From Proteles cristata cristata (Eukaryota; Chordata; Mammalia; Carnivora; Hyaenidae), in the NCBI GenBank assembly GCA_017311185.1, contig JAESUZ010004823.1:83230-147229 (forward strand): a stretch of DNA of 64,000 nt, in the 5' to 3' direction. The stretch's first letter is position 1. Every line of letters starts with the position of its first letter. The translations under genes and the position numbers were made by a program. A model generated the notes under the pieces. The model was not told where the DNA came from. It made no database searches and saw only the letters and a program-made list of their open reading frames with translations. Below, piece by piece: positions 58,321-64,000 of this stretch.

Positions 58321-58410
58321 CTCTGGGATCTCCACGGTAAAGTAATGGCCCTTGATAAGGAAAAACACCTACCAAGGAGCTGAGGAACCACCGCCCGCCG
58401 AGCACTCCCA

Positions 58411-58660
58411 ACCAAACGTGAGAAATTCCTGAAAGACATCTTCATAAAGTATGGCTTTCCTCAGATGATAGGGTCAGACAACGGACCTATATTTATGTCC
58501 AAAGTAAGCCAGAATTTAGCCACGGCCCTGGGGATTAATTGGAAATTACACTGTGCATACAGACCCCAGAGTTCAGGACAGATAAGAAATAAATAGAACT
58601 CTAAAAGAGACCTTAATTAAATTGACCTTGGAGACTGGCGGAGACTGGATAGCTCTCCTC
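58411..58660 (+). pseudogene. ERV integrase remnant (unit 1)
   Basis: Retroviral similarity resumes with [11 protein letters not shown], then the catalytic-core text [12 protein letters not shown] and [15 protein letters not shown]. Frame breaks follow. It lacks the N-terminal zinc domain and the first part of the core. Confidence 0.85.
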
Positions 58661-59940
58661 CCTTTTGCATTCTAACTCCTTTTGAAAACATGTCTGGCCT
58701 GAATTGCATGACTTCTATCAAAACAAAATACATAGTTACTAAACATAGGTTTGAGTTTTCAGCTTCCTATTGCAGAAAAAGTAAGACTATTTAGACCTTT
58801 TAAAAAAGTGATTTAAAAATTCTAATGTAAACACCTCTCAATTGGTTACTAGGTCCTCAATTAGAGACTAAGGTTTCCCAAGTTAAAATTCTGCTAAGTG
58901 TACTTAAGACTGATGGAAAGCAACCCTGTATATAAAAACACTGAGAGATCCATAAAAAAAGGATATAAGAAATGGAAATACATTTTTGTTGAGGGTAAAA
59001 GAAAGTAATTTTGTCCTAAATAAGACTGGTTGCTTAGAGAGAAATGGCTTTGGGACAAAGTTTAAAGGCAAAGGAAAGATGTAGAAGGTCTGTGAAGGGA
59101 AATCTTTGAAAAGGAATTTTATATGTGCTCAGGATAGACTGGTTGAAATGAATGGAATTTAAAAAGTACACTGGTATAAGGTTAAAACTCTGCTTTTCTC
59201 TCCGGTCAAAAGACAAAGTTTTCTTGGATTGTAAATCTGCTCTTGATAAGACAATGTAAACAAAAGTTTTCTCCTTTTTCTGCCAAGAAAACCCGAAGCT
59301 TTAGGTTTCATCTTTATCAGGTCTTTGATTGCATAGTTAAATATTCTCAATGTTAAAGGAGCTACCCCAACCAATGTTGGTTTCTAATTGGTTGGTTTCT
59401 ATATTATGTCAAGATCTATTATTGCCACTTTGGTTGAATAAAAAAAGCTTTAAGGTTTGTAATGATCTGTAATCCTATTTAGGATACGCTTTATAGCTTC
59501 CTAAGGTTTTAACAAACTTCCCAGGATTTAAACAGTAAAAAAGGGGGTCTTTTGGCCAATTAGGCCCTTTTATCTAAAATGCTAGGTTACTTGGAAAAAC
59601 ACTATACATAACAGTAAACCTTAGGTTATATTGCATGGGTAAGTGCTATTACTGCCCAAATATATATGTAAATCCTAAAGTTTTAATGTTTTGTTATAAG
59701 AGTTATTATATGTCACAAAAATAACTAAATTTCTATGGCAATTGCATCATACTGAACTCTTGCCAAATCCTTAACAATGTATGTCCATCTGAGATTTAGA
59801 TTTTGTCATTTAACTAGATTGCTTGCCTTCATGCAAGAATGTCCGGGGACAATACACCCCATAATACTTAGGTTGCAGTATCGCCACCCTAATGATTGGG
59901 ACCCGACCGAAGACCCATGATTGGGCCTTCAAATACACAA
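58661..59940 (+). other. AT-rich 3' internal region of ERV unit 1
   Basis: No envelope frame of useful length is visible. A short stretch near 59870-59930 (QYRHPNDWDPTEDP and stop) could be the end of an Env cytoplasmic tail, but this is weak. Otherwise nothing is recognised. Confidence 0.5.
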
Positions 59941-59953
59941 GAGAAGGGGGGAA
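59941..59953 (+). other. Polypurine tract
   Basis: GAGAAGGGGGGAA lies immediately before the TG of LTR 2, the expected primer site for plus-strand synthesis. Confidence 0.85.
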
Positions 59954-60603
59954 TGTAGAGCCAAAAATTAAGTCCTCCATTAAAAGAAACCTCGGGCTGC
60001 ACATAGCCCCAGGCCTAAATAAACTTAACCAGCTTTTCCACTTCTGAGCAAATGCCTGCGCTGCGGGAAGCTAACACCTAACCAGCTCTCTCTGCTTCTG
60101 TAACAAAGCTTAAGGCTTGCTTCCCCGCCGCCGGATTGCCCAAGGGACTAGCCCCCTGGGGGCAGCCACTCCCAAAAGGCCAGCAGCCACCCCCCACCTT
60201 GCTGAGAGAAGGGCCTGGAGACAGAGATGTTAACCTGTTAGTCACCAAACAAGACTTAAAACTCGCTCTATGATAGACTGAATTCAAAGGTATCCCAAAT
60301 GTTGTAATTAGATCCAGCCAAACCTGATGGCGGGAACCAATCAGATACGGTATATGTTCACATTTGAATGTTAACCAATGGCAAACTTGTAACCATGGAA
60401 ATCTGTCCCTCCCCATGACTTGTTTACTTCTGTCTATAAAAAGGCTGCAGAGGCTTTGTTCAGGGCCTCTCAGCGTCACCGGCAACGAGTGACTGCGCGG
60501 AGGACCGGGTTCGAACCTGCAAATAAACAACCCTTGCCGCTTGGCTTTGACTCTGGTCTCTGGTGGTCTGTTTTTGGGGTTCTCTCGAATTCTGGGCATT
60601 TCA
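59954..60603 (+). repeat. ERV LTR 2 (shared middle LTR)
   Basis: A 650-bp LTR with TATAAAAA at 60435-60442 and AATAAA at 60522-60527. It is preceded by a polypurine tract (so it is the 3' LTR of unit 1) and followed by a primer-binding site (so it is the 5' LTR of unit 2). Confidence 0.95.
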
Positions 60604-60605
60604 TA

Positions 60606-60623
60606 TGGGGGCTCGTCCGGGAT
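60606..60623 (+). other. Primer-binding site, tRNA-Pro type (unit 2)
   Basis: TGGGGGCTCGTCCGGGAT again, two bases after LTR 2, identical to 55134. Confidence 0.95.
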
Positions 60624-60849
60624 ATTTCCCCTCCAGACCCACCAGACCCCAAGTCAACGGGTTGTTCCTAAGACCGATCGGTAAGTGAGCCGGCTCTGTC
60701 TGTCTGTTTGTCTCAGCATCAGTTTCTGTCTTATCTGTTTGTTTCGGTTTCTGCCGCGTGGAATCTGCATCGGGGACTGTACTGGCTCTGGCGGACGCGC
60801 TATAGAGCAGTCGGTAGGGACCGAGGAGACGTCCTACGGTGCCCATCTG

Positions 60850-61029
60850 GTGAGCCGGTTCGAGGCCGGCGGGCGAGCCGGTTCGAGGCCGGCGGGTGAG
60901 CCGGTTCGAGGCCGGCGCCTTCTGGGGGCGCACCGGTTCGAGGCCGGCGCCTTCTTCTGGGGGGCGAACCGGTTCGAGGCCGGCGCCTTCTTCTGGGGGG
61001 CGCACCGGTTCGAGGCCGGCGCCTTCTTC
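60850..61029 (+). repeat. Leader VNTR A, unit 2 (6 copies)
   Basis: Same core as at 55376 but six units. The third already carries a CCTTCTGGGG extension, and one unit reads GAACCGG. Confidence 0.93.
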
Positions 61030-61035
61030 TGTTGG

Positions 61036-61272
61036 CTAGCCTTCTGTGTTTGTGCGCAGCGAACTCTGTTATCGGTCTCTGTGTCTCTGTGTTTGTGTGC
61101 AGCGAACTCTGTTATCGGTCTCTGTGTCTCTGTGTTTGTGCGCAGCGAACTCTACTATCGGTCTCTCTGTGTCTGTGTCTGTGTCTGTGCGCAGCGAACT
61201 CTGTTATCGGTCTCTCTGTGTCTGTGTCTGTGCACAGCGGACTCTGTTATCAGTCTCTCTCTGTGTATGTCT
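61036..61272 (+). repeat. Leader VNTR B, unit 2 (5 copies)
   Basis: Five units with the core CAGCGAACTCTGTTATC, one more than in unit 1. Confidence 0.9.
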
Positions 61273-61331
61273 ATGTCGAATTGTCAATTTTCTCTGTTGA
61301 TGTTTATTACCTTGTGACTGAGACTGACGTT

Positions 61332-61921
61332 ATGAGACAGACTTCATCCAAACCCCTAGACTTAATGTTAGCCCATAACCTCTCAGTGACTGTTAGGAAG
61401 GGTCCATTTTAAACTTACTGCTGCACAGAATGGCCCACTCTCAATGTGAAATGGCCACCGGACATCATGGTTTGGGCTGATCTGGTTGATAACCCACCCC
61501 CTTGGATTAAAAGTTTCTTGCCTCCACAGAAACCTGACACCCTGGCGGTGACTAAAAAGCACCCGCCCTCCCGGGCTTTGGAGCTGCCGAAAAGGAAAAC
61601 TGAACCCTCTGCGCCGCTCTACCCTTTCTTACAGGGCGAAACGGAGGAAAAATTAACTTCTCCCCCTCCTTAGGCAACCTCCTCCACAGGACCCAGCAGG
61701 AGGAACAAAGGCGCCACCCGAACCACAGGGGCCCCTGCCCCACCGGACCCAGCGGCCCTGGGGAAATGGGCCCCGCCCAAGGGACCCGAAGCCGCCGTGA
61801 ATTGTTGCAGGTTCTGTTCATGTCGGAGGCCGCGCCGGCTCCGACAGGTCCAGGAGTCCCTGAAGGATAGACGGTGTCAGCAAAAGAGAATGAGAGAGCC
61901 CTGAGATTCTTTCTGATCACC
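61332..61921 (+). pseudogene. ERV gag remnant: matrix and p12-like part (unit 2)
   Basis: As in unit 1: start at 61332 with Arg in place of Gly-2, an early stop, matrix-like text and a Pro-rich segment. One C is missing in a C run near 61733 compared with unit 1. Confidence 0.8.
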
Positions 61922-62756
61922 AGGCAGTCATCTCTGTCCTGTTGGTTTTGGTGTCTTTATTTTAAGGTTAAACGATACTATAACATCAGAAGACAGAATT
62001 TTTACAAGGGCTAATTATTTGTAAAATGTTTATTAGGCTTATTCCTAAATTGCTTGAATGAGCCTTTTCCTTGATGCTGAATGTGCAAGCACCATGGGGG
62101 CCGTAAATATGTCAGTCTTGCGCCTGGGTTATGTTTTAGTTACTCTTATCTATCCTCATCCCAGCTGCCAGTATAAGGGAAAATATTCGTGGAATGTGGG
62201 CCTTGAGGAAGGGGCTGCTATGCTTCAGCAATTAGCAAAGATAAATGTAGTAACTTATGTTCTGCCCTTATCTATATCTAAACTTTGGATTAGACTCTTT
62301 GTCTCGGGGCCAGGCTAAATTGTAACTCTTGTGTTCTTAACACCCTTTATTGTCTAAGTCTTGGGTCTGCAAGGCCCATAGGAAGGGCCTTTTGACAATT
62401 GCCCATGGAGCTTTCGTCTAAAGTCCCTTTTGTAAAGGCAGGAATATACTTTTCCTTATGAGGTATCTATGTTCAGTCTGTGTTCAGAATATGGGTCTAA
62501 TATGGAATGTTATGGGGCCTGGTCAATACCAGTAGGCTTGTTTCCAGCACGAGCCAGTAATATAATAGTAGCAGAAGGAGATACCAGTTTTCATTTCTCA
62601 TGGCTGAAGCTATGCAAACACTGACATTTCCTTGCTGTGACTGCCGTCCGGGGAGGCCGGTGTGGCTCCCGGCATGTTCAGTACTGAGAAATGGAAAATA
62701 ATCCAGTCTGAACCCAGAAAATTGGTTCCTGGGCCCACTAGAGTTCCCACTCCTGA
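61922..62756 (+). other. Unidentified 0.8 kb block inside gag (unit 2)
   Basis: Counterpart of 56456-57290. It differs by scattered substitutions and a small insertion near 62555-62575 (AATATAATAGTAG). Confidence 0.5.
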
Positions 62757-63409
62757 CCAGGCTCAAAATGACGCTAGGTTTCCCCTGGCATGGCCAGATT
62801 GAAACTACAACTTGGCCAAAGGTAAGGAGAGTCTCTTCGTCTACCGCCAGACTCTGTTGGCAGGTCTCAAGGCTGCAGCTCGCAAGCCTACATTGTCAGT
62901 CAGGGACCAGAGGAAAGCCCCGCAGCGTTCCTTAAGAGAGTAATAGAGACATTCCACCAGTGCACTCCTATAGATCCAGAGGCCCCAGCGAACTTAGCTG
63001 CGGTGGTCATGGCTTCTGTCAATCAGTCTGCTCCCAACATTTGGAGAAAACTTCAGAAACTAGAACGTCTATGAAAAAGAACCTCCAAGGTCTAGTGGTC
63101 GTGGCAGAGAGGGCACACAGCAGCAGGGACAGTGCAGAGGACAAGCAGGTAAGGGCTGAAAAGAGACAAAACCAAGGCCTAGCCAAGATGCTACTCGCGG
63201 GAACTGCGGAACCGGAGGACCGGAAAAGACGCCTCAGACAGTTGGCTCCAGGAAAAGAAGGTAAGGAGAACTCCCAGCGGCTCAAGGGGCGTCCCCAATT
63301 AAGCAAAAATCAATGCGCCTACGGCAAAGAAAAAGAACATTGGGCCAAAGAATGCCCCAAGAATAAATCTGAAACTCTCATTCTAATAATGGGAAATGAC
63401 AATGACTAG
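62757..63409 (+). pseudogene. ERV gag remnant: capsid and nucleocapsid (unit 2)
   Basis: Counterpart of 57291-57930. The knuckle again reads CAYGKEK..HWAKEC, so the Cys-to-Gly change predates the duplication. Confidence 0.8.
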
Positions 63410-63439
63410 GGGCAAGGGGGTTCGGCACCCCTCCCCAAA

Positions 63440-63500
63440 CCCAAGGTAACCCTAAAAGTAAAAGGGCGATCCACTGAGTTCCTAATGGACACTGGGCTCA
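63440..63500 (+). pseudogene. ERV protease fragment (unit 2)
   Basis: Same FLMDTGLNIL segment, ending at the same insert junction. Confidence 0.75.
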
Positions 63501-63870
63501 ACATTCTGAGGAGCGCGCGGTAGGGACATCAGGGCATGAGGGCCACGGCACCGGCCCCAAGCCAGCCGCCTGCACCCCCGTGGCTCCCACATCCCCGGAG
63601 CCATACGCCCAGCCCCAGCCCGGGCAAAGTCTCTGGGGGCGTCCCCGCCCAAACCGTGGCCTCTGCAAGGCGCACTCACCCATCGCTGACCACCACGCAC
63701 TTAAAGGCTTGCCTGAAACGCTGCTGACACCAGATGCGGGATTTGACCTAGACTCTAGCAGCTTGTTAAGCTCCTCGTCATTGCGGATGGCTAGCTCCGG
63801 GATCTCCACGGTAAAGTAATGGCCCTTGATAAGGAAAAACACCTACCAAGGAGCTGAGGAACCACCGCCC
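63501..63870 (-). other. GC-rich cellular-looking insert (unit 2)
   Basis: Counterpart of 58035-58405. The H2A-like segment lies at 63756-63794 and the RAC-like exon at 63680-63714, where one Gly codon has become Ser (KCVVVSDG). A 2-bp deletion (CAGATGCGGG against CAGATATGCGGG) joins the two segments in one 114-codon antisense frame here, unlike unit 1. Confidence 0.7.
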
Positions 63871-63876
63871 GCTGAA

Positions 63877-64000
63877 CACTCCCAACCAAACGTGAGAAAT
63901 TCCTGAAAGACATCTTCATAAGATATGGCTTTCCTCAGATGATAGGGTCAGACAACGGACCTGTATTTATGTCCAAAGTAAGCCAGAATTTAGCCACGGC
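63877..64000 (+). pseudogene. ERV integrase remnant (unit 2, cut by window end)
   Basis: Same start of similarity as 58411, through the GSDNGP motif, ending at the window edge. Confidence 0.85.

Larger units (their letters stand above)
58035..58405 (-). other. GC-rich cellular-looking insert replacing most of pol (unit 1)
   Basis: A block of about 370 bp, richer in CpG and GC than the neighbouring retroviral DNA, lies between protease and integrase fragments. Antisense, from right to left, it carries an H2A-like segment (58282-58320), a RAC-like first exon with splice donor (58204-58238), then GC-rich text like a proximal intron. The same block occupies 63500-63870 in unit 2. The edges are estimated from where retroviral similarity ends. 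Confidence 0.7.
54480..60603 (+). mobile_element. Class I (gammaretrovirus-like) endogenous retrovirus, unit 1
   Basis: LTR, internal region of about 4.8 kb, LTR. Family signs are the tRNA-Pro-type primer site, gammaretroviral-looking matrix, capsid and zinc-knuckle fragments, a protease DTG and an integrase core. Gag is interrupted by about 0.8 kb of foreign sequence. Protease to integrase is replaced by a GC-rich cellular-looking block, so reverse transcriptase is absent. No env of normal length is seen. The unit is defective and must have moved with helper proteins, if it moved in this form. It is in the sense orientation of CFDP1. Confidence 0.9.
39541..64000 (+). other. CFDP1: CFDP1 intron 5 (runs past the window)
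   Basis: No BCNT-domain exon is found downstream of exon 5 on the + strand, so the rest of the window is inferred to be intron. It contains SINEs, an old L1 fragment, a MIR, a MITE and the tandem endogenous retrovirus at 54480-64000. I see nothing nameable in 39700-41070, 41210-43550, 43630-45180, 46300-47310, 47540-48810, 49330-49890, 51320-52270 or 52890-54360. 42110-42830 contains loosely repeated phrases such as GGATTCTTGC and may be old LTR-type repeat. Confidence 0.75.
59954..64000 (+). mobile_element. Class I endogenous retrovirus, unit 2 (runs past the window)
   Basis: Second copy at an offset of about 5470 bp, nearly identical to unit 1 in order and sequence. It has the same primer site, both VNTR blocks (6 and 5 units), gag remnants with the same Arg-2 and knuckle change, the same 0.8 kb foreign block and the same GC-rich insert, then the integrase fragment. 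The window ends in the integrase fragment. Confidence 0.93.

Overview
This window is nuclear DNA of a carnivoran, most likely a felid. About 45 tRNA-derived CAN-SINE copies (heads of the type GGGGCGCCTGGGTGGCTCAG, CT-rich bodies, A-rich tails) lie on both strands, many with clear target-site duplications. Carnivore-type L1 3' ends and a CpG-island promoter fit the same picture. Nothing is bacterial: no operons, CRISPR arrays or tRNA/rRNA genes. The two recognised genes, TMEM170A then CFDP1, are both on the + strand and are neighbours in the same relative orientation in other mammals (human 16q23).

Layout. 1-3925: last two coding exons of TMEM170A (exon 1 lies upstream), followed by a probable 3'UTR to about 7.5 kb. 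7.5-15.0 kb: intergenic DNA made of SINEs, an L1 fragment and a 2.8 kb Tigger/pogo DNA transposon with a decayed transposase (12115-14940), which itself carries a SINE. 15.0-15.7 kb: CFDP1 CpG-island promoter with recognisable ZNF143, NF-Y, ETS and NRF1 sites, and coding exon 1. 15.3-64 kb: CFDP1 introns and coding exons 2-5 (24872, 26641, 27449, 39421). The exons join in frame and give 217 codons plus 2 nt. The C-terminal BCNT domain must lie beyond the window.

The most unusual part is 54480-64000, inferred to be in CFDP1 intron 5. Two gammaretrovirus-like (class I) endogenous retrovirus units stand in tandem, sharing a middle LTR: LTR, internal, LTR, internal, then the window ends. Both units have a proline-tRNA-type primer site, a leader with two variable tandem-repeat blocks, and broken gag. 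Both also carry two non-retroviral segments. One is an unidentified block of about 0.8 kb interrupting gag. The other is a GC-rich block of about 370 bp that replaces nearly all of pol between the protease active site and the integrase core. Read antisense, that second block holds a 13-codon match to the histone H2A core and, next to it, a RAC-type GTPase first exon ending at an intact splice donor. It looks like host sequence captured by a defective retroelement and then duplicated with it.

Other points of interest are a chimeric retrosequence at 34254-34818 (L1 5'UTR-like start, unidentified mRNA-like 3' part, perfect 18-bp duplication), a possible cassette exon of CFDP1 at 43554-43620, and several clean SINE-into-repeat nestings. 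Family assignments come from recognition by eye. No search was run, and ends of old repeats are approximate.
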